Shown here piece by piece: positions 29,116 to 38,818 of a DNA stretch of 60,967 nucleotides (its first letter is position 1; each line of letters opens with the position of its first letter). The stretch spans positions 50,001-110,967 of the forward strand of contig JACKJF010000006.1 of the NCBI GenBank assembly GCA_020638095.1, read 5' to 3'. Under the pieces are notes generated by a model, which made no database searches, was not told where the DNA came from, and saw only the letters and a program-made list of their open reading frames with translations. The translations under genes were made by a program, and so were the position numbers. Source of the stretch: Hyphomicrobiaceae bacterium (GTDB lineage: Bacteria > Pseudomonadota > Alphaproteobacteria > Rhizobiales > Devosiaceae).

Positions 29116-29955
29116 ATGTCCCAGTCCGAGCTTTTCGACCGCACCGCAATCGCCAGAAAACTTGGCCGCCTGCCGGTCCCTGTCGACGACTTCGTCACAG
29201 ATCTGATCTGGACCGATCTCATCGAACGGCTCGATGCGGTCACGCGCACCTTCGAAAAGGCGCTGCTCATTACGCCGCTGTCGCATCAGGGCCGTGACCG
29301 GATCGAGACGGTGAGCCAGTCGATCGCACCCACCCGCTTCGCGACCCTCGATGGCAGAGACCGCACCGGGGAGTTCGATGAGCTTCCGGGCGACTTCGAT
29401 CTGGTTATTTCCCTCTATGACCTTGCCATCACCAACGATGTACCCGCCTTTTTGCGAACGCTGGGCAACCGGCTTCGCCCAGACGGACTGCTGGTCGCCG
29501 CCTTTCTGGGTGGCTACACCCTGACCGAGCTTCGTGACGCCTGGATCGAGGCCGACGCCGAGCGCTTCGGCGGCGCGGCCCTCCGCATTGCCCCTATGAT
29601 CGAAATGGCCGACGCCAGCGCCCTGCTGCAGGCGGCAAGGCTCGGCCTCCCCATCATCGATCTTGAACCCCACACGATCCGCTACGCCCACCCGCTCGCC
29701 CTGATGCGGGACATCAAGGCCCTTGGCGGGTCGAACCCCATGCGCAACGCTGCGCCGGGCCTAGTGACACCGGGCCACCTCGCCCGGGCGATCGCGGCTT
29801 ATGAGACACGGTTCGGCGACCCTGACGGTCGCGTGCGGGCAACGCTCGAAATTGTCTGGCTCAGCGCCTGGAAGCCGCACGAAAGCCAGCAGAAACCCTT
29901 GCGGCCGGGTTCCGCCGAAGTTTCACTCACCAGAATTCTCAAGGACAGGAGTTGA
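29116..29955 (+). CDS. NDUFAF5/BioC-like SAM-dependent methyltransferase
   Basis: A 279-residue class I methyltransferase-fold protein. The N-terminus MSQSELFDRTAIARKLGRL and the C-terminal half (FLGGYTLTELRDAWIEADAERFGGAALRIAPMIEMADASALLQAARLGLP...) match the alphaproteobacterial counterpart of NDUFAF5, a complex I assembly factor. The usual glycine-rich SAM motif I is poorly preserved (AFEKALLITPLSHQGRDR), so activity may be altered. AGGAGA precedes the ATG. Complex I genes are not in this window. Confidence 0.8.
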   Translation: MSQSELFDRTAIARKLGRLPVPVDDFVTDLIWTDLIERLDAVTRTFEKALLITPLSHQGRDRIETVSQSIAPTRFATLDGRDRTGEFDELPGDFDLVISLYDLAITNDVPAFLRTLGNRLRPDGLLVAAFLGGYTLTELRDAWIEADAERFGGAALRIAPMIEMADASALLQAARLGLPIIDLEPHTIRYAHPLALMRDIKALGGSNPMRNAAPGLVTPGHLARAIAAYETRFGDPDGRVRATLEIVWLSAWKPHESQQKPLRPGSAEVSLTRILKDRS

Positions 29956-29967
29956 AAGCCCGCCGGA

Positions 29968-30186
29968 TCAGTTGTCGACCGCTGAGGCGGCATTCTCGAT
30001 CTGGGCACCTGCACCATTCTCGGTAGTGCCGAACAGGCTGACCAGCCCGTTGCCCATGCCCTGAAAGGCGATGAGGCTGCCGAGGGCGATCAGGGCCACC
30101 AGGAGCCCGTATTCGACCGCCGAGGCCCCGCGATCGCTCCGGAGAAACCGGAACACATTCCATGCCCGCCGATGGTTCAGGCCCAT
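29968..30186 (-). CDS. Flp/Fap-type IVb pilin
   Basis: A 72-residue prepilin: a short basic leader, the processing site RSDRG|ASAVEYGLLVALIAL (cut after Gly, with Glu at +5), one hydrophobic helix and a short C-terminus. It would be cut by a TadV-type peptidase and assembled by a Tad machine; none of these genes is here, so this is an orphan pilin gene. It ends 10 bp upstream of mutT's stop boundary, inside an otherwise housekeeping cluster. Confidence 0.9.
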   Translation of the reverse strand: MGLNHRRAWNVFRFLRSDRGASAVEYGLLVALIALGSLIAFQGMGNGLVSLFGTTENGAGAQIENAASAVDN

Positions 30187-30196
30187 TGCGTCCTCG

Positions 30197-30604
30197 TCAC
30201 AACAGATCGCACAAATGCGCGACCAGCGGTTCGTCTGCCGGCGGCATGGGGTAGGCCCGCATGTCCTTCGGCCTCACCCATTTGAGCGCTGCATGTTCGG
30301 TCGCACGCGGCACCCCGCTCCAGCGGCGGCACACATATAGCGGCATCAGCAGGTGAAAGTCATCATAAGTGTGGCTGGCGAAGGTCAGGGGTGCAAGGCA
30401 CGCCGCCCTGGTTTCCACATCCAACTCTTCGCGAAGTTCGCGCATCAGCGCGTCCTCGGGCGTTTCGCCTGGCTCGACCTTGCCGCCCGGGAATTCCCAC
30501 AACCCTCCCAGTGACTTGTCGAGCGGTCGCTGCGCGATGAGCACGCGATTGTCCGGATCGACAAGCGCCGCCGCAACTACGAGGAGCATGCGCCTGCCGC
30601 TCAT
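30197..30604 (-). CDS. NUDIX (8-oxo-)dGTP diphosphatase, MutT-like
   Basis: A 135-residue NUDIX hydrolase with a full box: GGKVEPGETPEDALMRELREELD. The preceding RPLDKSLGGLWEFPGGK is typical of MutT enzymes that remove oxidised nucleotides. The start (MSGRRMLLVV) overlaps the stop of the GNAT gene by 4 nt (ATGA). GNAT-mutT pairs are common in this position. Confidence 0.93.
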   Translation of the reverse strand: MSGRRMLLVVAAALVDPDNRVLIAQRPLDKSLGGLWEFPGGKVEPGETPEDALMRELREELDVETRAACLAPLTFASHTYDDFHLLMPLYVCRRWSGVPRATEHAALKWVRPKDMRAYPMPPADEPLVAHLCDLL

Positions 30605-31392
30605 TCCGCCGCACCCTGAACCGGCAAAGCCGCCTCGGCGGGCGGCCGCATATAGTAGTATTGATAGAGCTCTTCGAACCCGAGGCCGCGGTAAAGATTG
30701 ATGGCCGTTGCATTGCTGGCGACCACCTGCAGCGCCGACCAATGGGCACCCATCTTGCGCAAAGCCTGCATCGCGCATTTCATGATGCGCTTGCCGATGC
30801 CCTGGCCCCGAAGGTCGGGCCGGACGACGATGTTGAAATAGACGCCAACCCCGTCGGCGGCAACGATCAGTCCTGAGGCCGCGGGTATTCCCTCTTCATC
30901 GCGAAGCAGAACGCCCCTTTTGTCTTTCGGCATATGCGCGATCATGCCGGAAAGCTCGCGGCGGCGGCTGTCCGGATAGCCGGAAAAGGCGATCTGGCTC
31001 TGAAGCCATTCCGCATCTGTCGGATCGACCAGTTCGCATTGCGCGTCCTTGTCGAAGTGTGCGCCGGTCGGCGCGGTCAGGACGCTGGAATGGTCGAACG
31101 CCTGCCAGTCGAGCGCCTTCAGCTTTTCCGGAATGGCGGGATGGCAGAGCGGCGTCACCCGCAAAATCGGCGAGATATCGCGGTCCCTTGCCCAGGCGAC
31201 ATAATCCGAGACGCGTTTGGCAATCTGGTCGGCATCGCCCGGATCCATGCATTGCAGGCAATTGGCCCGCTTGGTGTGGCCGCCCGAGGCGCGCCGGACC
31301 CAGCCGCCATCCCAGCGGTCCTCGCTTGCCGGCCAGGCGGCAAGAAAGGTCTGTTCGAGCTGCAATATCGAGGGGCGTTGCGCCACGTCCAT
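30601..31392 (-). CDS. GNAT-family N-acetyltransferase
   Basis: A 263-residue acetyltransferase of the larger GNAT group that follows argJ in related genomes. The acetyl-CoA loop is VVRPDLRGQGIGKRIMKCAM with the NLYRGLGFEELYQYYYM ending. The N-terminal part contains DRWDGGWVRRASGGHTKRANCLQ, shared by this group. Substrate unknown. Coupled to the mutT-like gene. The 60-bp gap on its other side leads directly to the parvulin gene, with no argJ between. Confidence 0.88.
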   Translation of the reverse strand: MDVAQRPSILQLEQTFLAAWPASEDRWDGGWVRRASGGHTKRANCLQCMDPGDADQIAKRVSDYVAWARDRDISPILRVTPLCHPAIPEKLKALDWQAFDHSSVLTAPTGAHFDKDAQCELVDPTDAEWLQSQIAFSGYPDSRRRELSGMIAHMPKDKRGVLLRDEEGIPAASGLIVAADGVGVYFNIVVRPDLRGQGIGKRIMKCAMQALRKMGAHWSALQVVASNATAINLYRGLGFEELYQYYYMRPPAEAALPVQGAAE

Positions 31393-31452
31393 GCTCCCGG
31401 ACCGGCCCGCCAGACGCTGCAGCGTCCAAAAGGCCGCGCCGTAGTTTGCCCG

Positions 31453-32319
31453 CTAGTAGTTGAGCGCGCCTGCCGCCTGCGGATCGATCACCTGGATATC
31501 GGCGCCGTCCTTGAGCGCGGCGATTTCGCCGTTGAACGCTTCGATCAGAAGCTGCTGCCTGATTTGCGGCGCCAGTTCCTCAAGCGTCGGCGGGGCTTTG
31601 GGCCGGCGGTCTTCGAGCTTGATGATATGCCAGCCGAACTGGGTCTGGATCGGCTCGGAGATCTGCCCGACCTCGAGCGCGAAAGCGGCGTCCTCGAACG
31701 GCTGCACCATCTGCCCACGGGTGAAATAGCCGAGATCGCCACCATTGGCCGCGCCCGGATCGATGCTCTTTTCCTGCGCCAGCTCGGCGAAATCCTTGCC
31801 GTTGTTGAGTTCGTCCAGAACCGCCTTGGCTTCGTCCTCGGTGTTGACGAGAATGTGACGCGCACGGATTTCCTCATCCTGCGGCGCCTTGGCGATATAG
31901 TCGTCATAGGCCGCCTTGACCTGATCGTCGGTCACCGCCTTGTTGAGGATTTCGACGAAATAGGCGCGGCGAAGCGCCCGTTCGGTCAGATATTCGGAAC
32001 GGCGGGCAAATTCGTCGGTCTGCTCGAGATGCTGCGCCTTGGCGGCATTGGCCATCAGCTTCATGTCGATGAGCACGCCGACAATGTAGGCGCGGCGGGA
32101 ATTGACCGGAATCTGCGCCAGGTCCTGCCCGAGATCCTCGGCAGCGAACCCGATATCGGCTTCCGTGATCGGGGTGCCGTCGACGGTGGCGACGACCGTA
32201 TCCGGGTCGGCCGCTTCACCCGTCTGCTGGGCCTGCGCCACGCCGGAAAGCAGGGTCAGCGCGCCAAGGATCACGACGAAAAGGCGCAAGCGGTTCGCCA
32301 CGCTACGAAAAAGGGTCAT
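31453..32319 (-). CDS. Periplasmic parvulin-type peptidylprolyl isomerase
   Basis: A 288-residue exported PPIase. The signal peptide is MTLFRSVANRLRLFVVILGALTLLSGVAQA (cut after AQA). A SurA-N-like helical part (about 35-150) precedes the PPIC domain (about 150-250): EIRARHILVNTEDEA, GGDLGYFTRGQM and FGWHIIKLEDRR. A GGAG ribosome-binding site precedes the chosen ATG. Divergent from secA with a 262-bp gap; its product works on proteins exported by SecA. Confidence 0.92.
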   Translation of the reverse strand: MTLFRSVANRLRLFVVILGALTLLSGVAQAQQTGEAADPDTVVATVDGTPITEADIGFAAEDLGQDLAQIPVNSRRAYIVGVLIDMKLMANAAKAQHLEQTDEFARRSEYLTERALRRAYFVEILNKAVTDDQVKAAYDDYIAKAPQDEEIRARHILVNTEDEAKAVLDELNNGKDFAELAQEKSIDPGAANGGDLGYFTRGQMVQPFEDAAFALEVGQISEPIQTQFGWHIIKLEDRRPKAPPTLEELAPQIRQQLLIEAFNGEIAALKDGADIQVIDPQAAGALNY

Positions 32320-32581
32320 GTCGGGTCTCCAACTCGATTGCAGGCCAGCCGCCGGCGCCTCTTCGCGCCGCAATGTGTCAATGCGGTGATGGGGTCTGCC
32401 ACCTGGCTTCAGCGCCGCCCTTTGGACCATTTTGCCAAAGTTGACAAGTCAGAACCCCGCTCTTACATGTCCGGTCGCCGCCCGCAGCGCGTCCGGCGCG
32501 CCGTTCACGGCTGCCCGAATTGAGGAATTTGTCCGAGCCGGATCGCCAAGCCTCCATCCGCTCCAAAAGATTGGCCCCTTC

Positions 32582-35302
32582 ATGGTTGTCGCAACCCTCG
32601 CCCGCAAGATTTTCGGTTCGTCCAACGACCGCCGCATCAAGCGATACATGCCCCTGGTCAGCGCCATCAACGCCCTCGAGCCCGAGCTCGAAAAGCTGAG
32701 CGACGAAGATCTGCGCGCCCGCACCGCCGGCTTCCGGGCTGAGATCGAAAAGGGCGCCAAGAAGGACGATCTGCTGGTGCCGGCCTTTGCCACCGTGCGC
32801 GAAGCCTCCAAACGCGTTCTGGGCATGCGCCATTTCGATGTTCAGCTGATCGGCGGCATGGTGCTCAACGATGGCGCCATCGCCGAGATGCGAACCGGTG
32901 AAGGCAAGACCCTTGTCGCGACGCTCGCCGCCTATCTCAACGCCCTGCCGGGCAAAGGCGTGCACGTGGTCACCGTCAACGACTATCTCGCCCAGCGCGA
33001 CGCCCAGTGGATGGGCCAGATCTACCAGTTTCTCGGCATGAGCGTTGGCGTCATCGTTCCGGGCCGCACCGACCAGCAGCGCAAGCTCGCCTACGATGCC
33101 GACATCACCTATGGCACCAATAACGAAATGGGCTTCGACTATCTGCGCGACAACATGAAGTCGTCGCGCGGCCAGATGGTGCAGCGCGGTCACAATTACG
33201 CGATCGTCGACGAAGTGGACTCGATCCTGATCGACGAGGCGCGCACGCCGCTGATCATTTCAGGGCCCGCCGAGGACCGTTCCGATCTCTACATGAAGAT
33301 CGACAAGCTCATCCCCTCGCTCGCCGACGACGACTACGAACTCGACGAAAAGACCCGTTCCGCCACCTTCACCGACAAGGGCGTTGAAAAACTCGAGGAA
33401 ATGCTTGCCGCCGAGAACCTGATGCGCGGTGACAACCTCTACGACGCCGAGAACGTCTCGGTCGTGCACCATGTCAATTCGGCCCTGAGGGCGCACAAGC
33501 TCTTCCAGCGCGACAAGGACTATATCGTCCGCAACGACGAAGTCGTGATCATCGACGAATTCACTGGTCGCATGATGCAGGGCCGGCGCTATTCCGAAGG
33601 CCTGCACCAGGCTCTCGAGGCCAAGGAAAGCGTCAATATCCAGCCGGAAAACCAGACGCTCGCCTCGATCACCTTCCAGAACTATTTCCGCCTATACGGC
33701 CGCCTGGCAGGCATGACCGGTACCGCTGCGACCGAGGCGCAGGAATTCTACGACATCTACAAGCTCGAAGTCGTAACCATTCCGACCAACGTGGCCGTCG
33801 TGCGCCTGGACGAGGACGACGCGATCTTCCGCACCTACGCGGAAAAGACCAAGGCCGTCGCCGATCTGGTCAAGGAGTGCCAGGAGCGCGGTCAGCCGGT
33901 TCTTGTGGGCACCACCTCGATCGAAAAGTCGGAAGAACTGGCCGAACTTCTGCGCAAGATCGGCGTCAGGAACATTCAGGTTCTCAATGCCCGCTACCAC
34001 GAGCAGGAAGCCGAGATCATCGCCGATGCCGGCATGCCGGGCGCGGTGACCATCGCCACCAACATGGCCGGGCGCGGCACCGACATTCAGCTCGGCGGCA
34101 ACCGCGACATGCGCATCGCCAAGGAGGCCGAGGGCCTTGAAGGCGCCGAGCGCGACAAGCGCATCAAGGAAATCGACGCAGCCATCTCGATGGACAAGAA
34201 AAAGGCCCTCGACGCGGGCGGCCTCTACGTGATCGGCACCGAGCGGCACGAAAGCCGGCGCATCGACAACCAGCTGCGCGGCCGTTCTGGCCGCCAGGGC
34301 GACCCCGGCCACTCGAAATTCTTCATTTCGCTGCAGGACGACCTGATGCGCATCTTCCCGGTACAGGGCATGGACAACATGCTGGTGCGTCTCGGGCTCG
34401 AAGAAGGCGAATCCATTACCCATCCCTGGGTGACCAAGGCCATCGAACGCGCGCAGGCCAAGGTCGAAGGCCGCAACTTCGACATCCGCAAGAACATCCT
34501 CAAATATGATGATGTCATGAATGACCAACGCAAGGTCATTTTCGAACAGCGCCTCGAACTGATGGACGACGACAACGTCACCGAAACCATCACCCAGATG
34601 CGCCACGACATGGTCGACGACATCATTTCCCGCCACATTCCCCAACGCTCCTACCCCGAACAGTGGGAAGCAGAAGCGCTTCAGGAGGCGGCAAAGACCT
34701 ATCTCAATGTCGACCTTCCGATCGCCGACTGGCCGAAGGAAGAACATATCGACGAGGAAATGGTGCGCGAGCGTCTGGTCAAGGCCGCCGACGACATGGT
34801 CGACCGCAAATGGGCCAAGGTGATCGCCGACGCCCGCGCCGCCGGCCAGGTCAATCCCGAAACCATTCCGGTCAACGTCGAAAAGCAGTTCCTGCTCAAT
34901 TCGGTCGACGGTCTCTGGCGCGAACACCTCGTCACCCTCGACCATCTGTCCAAGGTTGTCGGCTGGCGCGGCCTCGCCCAGCGCGATCCGCTCAACGAAT
35001 ACAAGCAGGAAGCCTACGAGCTCTTCCAGAAGATGCTCGATTCCATGCGCGAACTGGTCACCGCCCAGCTGGCTCACGTCAACATCCAGATCCAGCCGCC
35101 GCAGCCCCAGCAGCCGCCGCAAATGTTCCCCCAGCACCTTGATCCGGTGACCGGAGAGAATGAAGTGGTCGACGCCATCGACGGTGACAAGGACTATTCG
35201 AAGATCCAGCTGACCGACGAGCAGATGCGCAAGACCCGCCGCAACGATCCCTGCCCCTGCGGATCAGGCAAGAAGTTCAAGCACTGTCACGGCGCGTTCT
35301 AG
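32582..35302 (+). CDS. secA: Preprotein translocase ATPase SecA
   Basis: The Sec motor, 906 residues. It starts [22 protein letters not shown]. Walker A is MRTGEGKT, the DEAD box region [20 protein letters not shown], followed by the preprotein cross-linking domain and the second nucleotide fold ([14 protein letters not shown]). The C-terminus keeps the zinc motif [14 protein letters not shown] that binds SecB. The ATG at 32582 is chosen from homology; the upstream in-frame ATG at 32432 would add a non-conserved leader. Confidence 0.98.
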   Translation: MVVATLARKIFGSSNDRRIKRYMPLVSAINALEPELEKLSDEDLRARTAGFRAEIEKGAKKDDLLVPAFATVREASKRVLGMRHFDVQLIGGMVLNDGAIAEMRTGEGKTLVATLAAYLNALPGKGVHVVTVNDYLAQRDAQWMGQIYQFLGMSVGVIVPGRTDQQRKLAYDADITYGTNNEMGFDYLRDNMKSSRGQMVQRGHNYAIVDEVDSILIDEARTPLIISGPAEDRSDLYMKIDKLIPSLADDDYELDEKTRSATFTDKGVEKLEEMLAAENLMRGDNLYDAENVSVVHHVNSALRAHKLFQRDKDYIVRNDEVVIIDEFTGRMMQGRRYSEGLHQALEAKESVNIQPENQTLASITFQNYFRLYGRLAGMTGTAATEAQEFYDIYKLEVVTIPTNVAVVRLDEDDAIFRTYAEKTKAVADLVKECQERGQPVLVGTTSIEKSEELAELLRKIGVRNIQVLNARYHEQEAEIIADAGMPGAVTIATNMAGRGTDIQLGGNRDMRIAKEAEGLEGAERDKRIKEIDAAISMDKKKALDAGGLYVIGTERHESRRIDNQLRGRSGRQGDPGHSKFFISLQDDLMRIFPVQGMDNMLVRLGLEEGESITHPWVTKAIERAQAKVEGRNFDIRKNILKYDDVMNDQRKVIFEQRLELMDDDNVTETITQMRHDMVDDIISRHIPQRSYPEQWEAEALQEAAKTYLNVDLPIADWPKEEHIDEEMVRERLVKAADDMVDRKWAKVIADARAAGQVNPETIPVNVEKQFLLNSVDGLWREHLVTLDHLSKVVGWRGLAQRDPLNEYKQEAYELFQKMLDSMRELVTAQLAHVNIQIQPPQPQQPPQMFPQHLDPVTGENEVVDAIDGDKDYSKIQLTDEQMRKTRRNDPCPCGSGKKFKHCHGAF

Positions 35303-35677
35303 CGGCCCCGGATGTCGGCAAATCTGTTGTGAAGCGGGCCCGGGCGCCCGTTAACGCAAAGCTGTATCTTCAAGTAATGTTGGAACTTTTCGCTTTTCAG
35401 CAGCGTTAATGTTTGCTTAACTTTTTCCCGGCGGACGCGGGAAGATCGTGTGGGACGATTCTCGCGTTTGTTGTGTGGCGCGTTCGCGCCATGGGGGACG
35501 GGGCAAACCATCCGCCTTGTGACCGGCCGCTTCTTTCCGCGCGTTCTGGCGCGGCCGCCTGTGTGCGTGGGTGCGTGTCCGGTCGGGCGAGCTGCCGTTC
35601 TCCGAAATCAGTCTGGTCTAAGGGCCGGGGAAAAACTTGCGATCCGAAGGCGGTCGCACCGAGCAGGGGACGCGATT
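35303..35677. other. Regulatory gap upstream of the autotransporter gene
   Basis: No coding sequence that I trust. The AT-rich part (35350-35425) contains the CtrA box; the remainder is GC-rich and contains GCGGGCCCGGGCGCCCG (35335-35351), a possible weak secA terminator without a T-tract. Confidence 0.5.
35406..35420. promoter_or_regulatory. CtrA-binding box TTAA-N7-TTAA
   Basis: The sequence is TTAATGTTTGCTTAA, followed by C, matching the full TTAA-N7-TTAAC consensus of the cell-cycle regulator CtrA. It lies about 260-310 bp before the autotransporter start and 104 bp after the secA stop. The flanking DNA is the most AT-rich of the region, as for a promoter. Confidence 0.7.
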
Positions 35678-35713
35678 TTGAGGGTTGTTCGGGGGCTCAT
35701 CGACCGGCTTGCG

Positions 35714-37813
35714 ATGGTGCGCGTCGCTGCGATTTTCGCAGCCATATTCAGCGCGTTGGCGCTTTCATCGCCTGCCATGGCACTCAGTGCGACCGGTTCG
35801 ATCAACGTCACGCGGGCCAGCGATGGCACTTGCGGCAACGGCGCGCCGGCAACGTCTTTCACCATCACCGTTCCCTCAATCACAGGGGAAACGGACGATA
35901 ATTCTAATCAAGATCTTTTCTGGACTTATCTGGTTGATGACAACGGTTTGGTGGTGGCCGTAAACTCGAGCAACGGTGCTGCGCCAGTCGGGGGCACCAT
36001 TTCGGACGTGGCTTTCACGCTTGCCGTGCAACGGGTTCCGGCTGCGGGACCGTTACACTTTGCTATTTATAATCCGCCCCCCTCCTATCTTCCAAACCCT
36101 GTGGGCAGCACCCTGAGCCGGATCTATATTGCCTTCGTCGACAGCTTTGACGCGCATGCGCTGGACTCCGACTGTCCCGCCGCCCCTTCGTCCAACACCG
36201 CACCGACCATTACTTCTTCCAACACGGTAAATGTCGACGAGAACACGACAACGGTCACCACAGTGACGGCCACCGACACCGAAGACGATGCGGTGCCCAC
36301 GCCGTTGACCTATTCAATTGCTGGCGGCGTCGATCAGGCCTTGTTCGATATCGACGCCAATACTGGCGAACTGACCTTCAAGACCGCACCCGATTTCGAA
36401 AACCCGACTGACGCCAACACGGACAATGACTATGTCGTGGAGGTGACTGTCACCGACAGTGGTACCCTGAGCACCACGCAGACCATCACCATAACGGTGA
36501 CCGACGTTGGCGAAGACAAAACCCGCCCCTCGGTCAGAATCAAGAATGCACCCAGAAGTCTGACCGACCTTGATCCGTTCACCGTCACCATAAAGTTCGA
36601 CGAAGCCGTGACCGGGTTTCAGCGCGGCGACGTCAATGTCCGCAATGGATCGACGTCCAATTTCAAGCGCATCAACGCCGCGACCTACACACTCAAGATC
36701 ACCCCAAGCGGCAAGGGCAATGTCATCATCGATGTTCCTGCCCGGGTCGCCAGGGATGCGAGCGGCAACTTCAACACCAAGGCAGACCAGATTGTGGTGA
36801 AAAACACCATCGCCGCCGACACGCAGCAGACCATCGAAGATCTCCTGTTCAGCCGCGCCAACCACATCATTCTCTCTCAGCCCGACCTGGTGCAAAGGTT
36901 GATGCGCGGAAGCGGTGGCCATGGCGGCAGCCAGCAGCCGATGAACTACATGGCGACCGGCACGCTCGACAATTATGTGCTCGGCTTTGCCACCAGCGCC
37001 CGGCAGCTCGACAATCCGGCGCTCAACGAACTGATGCGGGTCACTCAGAACCCCGACGGGACCGGCGAGACCTATTCTCCATTCGACATCTGGGTGGACG
37101 GCCAATGGTCCCATTCCAGCGCCGGCGCGCTCAACGCCGATGCAGGCGTCCTGCACTTTGGCGCCGACTACCTGATCCATCCCGACCTGCTCGTCGGCCT
37201 GATGGCCGGGATCGATTCCACGGCGCAACGCGGGACCATTGCCACGACCAACGGAGTTGGCGTGCTGGTCGGGCCCTATATCGCAACCCGGCTGCACGAC
37301 AATCTTATCTTCGACGCTTCCCTGCAGGCAGGCGGTTCGGTCAACCAGATCAATCCGCTCGGGACCTTCACGGACACCTTCACCACCAGCCGCCTGCTCG
37401 CCATGGCAAAACTGACGGGTGACTTCAATTTCGGCGACTTCACCTTCGCCCCGATACTGGCCGGCAGCTATTACGGCGAAACGCAGCAAAGCTATGTCGA
37501 TGGCCTCGGCAATGTCATTCCCGAACAGACGATCGGCGAAGCGAGCCTCAATTTCGGCCCGCAGGTCTCCTACCTCATAACCGGCGACGGGGTCGACTTC
37601 ACCCCGAGCCTCGGGCTGATCGGCAGCTGGAACTATGCCATCAACGCCAAGGGCGCCGCCACCAGCGATCTTTCCGCCCGCTTCGAGGGCGGCCTCGACC
37701 TTCGGTTCGATGCCGGGGCAAGCCTCAACTTCAACGGGTTTTACGACGGTCTCTGGTCCACCGGCCCGCAAACCTATGGCGCCGGCGCCCGGCTCGACAT
37801 CCCACTCAACTAG
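35714..37813 (+). CDS. Autotransporter with cadherin-like and Ig-like passenger
   Basis: An outer-membrane type V-like protein of about 699 residues. A Sec signal peptide (MVRVAAIFAAIFSALALSSPAMA) is followed by a passenger with a variable part, a cadherin-like repeat (about 165-265: APTITSSNTVNVDENTTTVT, TYSIAGGVDQALFDIDANTGELTF) and an Ig-like module (RPSVRIKNAPRSLTDLDPFTVTIKFDEAVTGF). A C-terminal segment (about 430-699) forms the beta-barrel and ends GAGARLDIPLN. No RGD or protease motif is seen; a surface adhesin is likely. Start choice: ATG at 35714 gives the cleanest signal peptide; a TTG at 35678 with an AGGGGA upstream would add 12 residues. An upstream CtrA box may tie expression to the cell cycle. 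Confidence 0.82.
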   Translation: MVRVAAIFAAIFSALALSSPAMALSATGSINVTRASDGTCGNGAPATSFTITVPSITGETDDNSNQDLFWTYLVDDNGLVVAVNSSNGAAPVGGTISDVAFTLAVQRVPAAGPLHFAIYNPPPSYLPNPVGSTLSRIYIAFVDSFDAHALDSDCPAAPSSNTAPTITSSNTVNVDENTTTVTTVTATDTEDDAVPTPLTYSIAGGVDQALFDIDANTGELTFKTAPDFENPTDANTDNDYVVEVTVTDSGTLSTTQTITITVTDVGEDKTRPSVRIKNAPRSLTDLDPFTVTIKFDEAVTGFQRGDVNVRNGSTSNFKRINAATYTLKITPSGKGNVIIDVPARVARDASGNFNTKADQIVVKNTIAADTQQTIEDLLFSRANHIILSQPDLVQRLMRGSGGHGGSQQPMNYMATGTLDNYVLGFATSARQLDNPALNELMRVTQNPDGTGETYSPFDIWVDGQWSHSSAGALNADAGVLHFGADYLIHPDLLVGLMAGIDSTAQRGTIATTNGVGVLVGPYIATRLHDNLIFDASLQAGGSVNQINPLGTFTDTFTTSRLLAMAKLTGDFNFGDFTFAPILAGSYYGETQQSYVDGLGNVIPEQTIGEASLNFGPQVSYLITGDGVDFTPSLGLIGSWNYAINAKGAATSDLSARFEGGLDLRFDAGASLNFNGFYDGLWSTGPQTYGAGARLDIPLN

Positions 37814-37848
37814 GTAGCGAGCCGGGGCCGGGCACGGCGGGGCGGCCG

Positions 37849-38343
37849 CTATTTGAGCCCGTCCATCAGCTTCTCGAGCCCGTCGAAACTCAGGCCCATG
37901 CCGTCGGTCATGCCCGTGGCAACCGCCGCTTCGCACGTCGCGGCATCGGCATATTGCATATGCATGACCAGCACCGAGCCACCCTCGCCGTCGGCAACGA
38001 AGTCGATCGTATTGACCGCCGGCGACATTTCGGGCGCGTCCTCGGGCAGTTCGTTCGAAACGATCTGCCGGCCTTCATCGACTGAGACGAAATCGCCGAG
38101 AAAGCCGAACTCGTAGCCGTTCTCCTCGCTCCGCCAGCGGTAGCGATATTTGCCGCCCGGGCGCACATCCATTTCGCAGACCGGCATGGTCCAGCCCGGT
38201 GGGCCCAATAGCCATTTCTTGACCAGTTCGGGCTCGGTGTAGCAGCGCCAGAGCAACTCGACCGGAGCGTTGAAGGTGCGCTTCGTCACCACTGCCCGGT
38301 CACCATCCCGGCTGACTTCGAAGGCCGTATCGTTCGCGTTCAT
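37849..38343 (-). CDS. SRPBCC (AHSA1-like) domain protein
   Basis: A 164-residue protein with the Activator of Hsp90 ATPase-like SRPBCC fold: VVTKRTFNAPVELLWRCYTEPELVKKWLLGPPGWTM at the N-terminus, with the ...GKYRYRW, GFLGDF and LVMHMQY strands. It binds hydrophobic ligands in many family members. Third gene of an ArsR - VOC - SRPBCC cassette that recurs in bacteria; the start is 10 bp downstream of the VOC stop. Confidence 0.87.
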   Translation of the reverse strand: MNANDTAFEVSRDGDRAVVTKRTFNAPVELLWRCYTEPELVKKWLLGPPGWTMPVCEMDVRPGGKYRYRWRSEENGYEFGFLGDFVSVDEGRQIVSNELPEDAPEMSPAVNTIDFVADGEGGSVLVMHMQYADAATCEAAVATGMTDGMGLSFDGLEKLMDGLK

Positions 38344-38353
38344 GACCTGTCTC

Positions 38354-38818
38354 CTAGCCCCGGTGCGCCGCTTCGAGATCGGCAACGATGATCTTTTTCA
38401 TCTTGAACATGGCGTCGCGCACGCGCCCCGCCTTGTCCTGGTCCGGATCGCTCATCAGGCGCATCAACTGCACCGGCACGATCTGGAAACTGATGCCGTA
38501 GGGGTCCTCGAGCCAGCCGCACATGCTTTCCTTGCCGCCATTCGCCGTGAGGCCCGCCCAGAGCCGGTCGACCTCGTCCTGGCCGTCGACCGAGACCATG
38601 AACGAGAAGGCCGGGTTGAGCTTATAGTGTGGGCCGCCATTGAGCCCGAGCACGCGCTGGCCGTTGATTTCCCATTCGACCATCATCGGCGGATGTCCGC
38701 CCTCGGGTGTCGGCGATGATGGCGAGATCAGTCGTGAATTCTCGAACAGTGATGTGTGCAGCAGCGCCGCCTTTTCCGCCGTTCCGTCGAACCATAGACA
38801 GGGTGTGATTTTACTCAT
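38354..38818 (-). CDS. PhnB-like VOC protein
   Basis: A 154-residue protein of the PhnB/3-demethylubiquinone-like VOC group: MSKITPCLWFDGTAEKAALLHTSLFENSR, FMVSVDGQDEVDRLWAGLTANGGKESMCGWLEDPYGISFQIVP. The Asp/Glu metal pattern of true glyoxalases is incomplete, so ligand binding is possible. Its ATG overlaps the arsR stop by 4 nt. Confidence 0.87.
   Translation of the reverse strand: MSKITPCLWFDGTAEKAALLHTSLFENSRLISPSSPTPEGGHPPMMVEWEINGQRVLGLNGGPHYKLNPAFSFMVSVDGQDEVDRLWAGLTANGGKESMCGWLEDPYGISFQIVPVQLMRLMSDPDQDKAGRVRDAMFKMKKIIVADLEAAHRG

Noticed and set aside
33692..35137. 481-codon open frame antisense to secA
   Set aside because: Shadow of secA; no ribosome-binding site and no recognisable domain.
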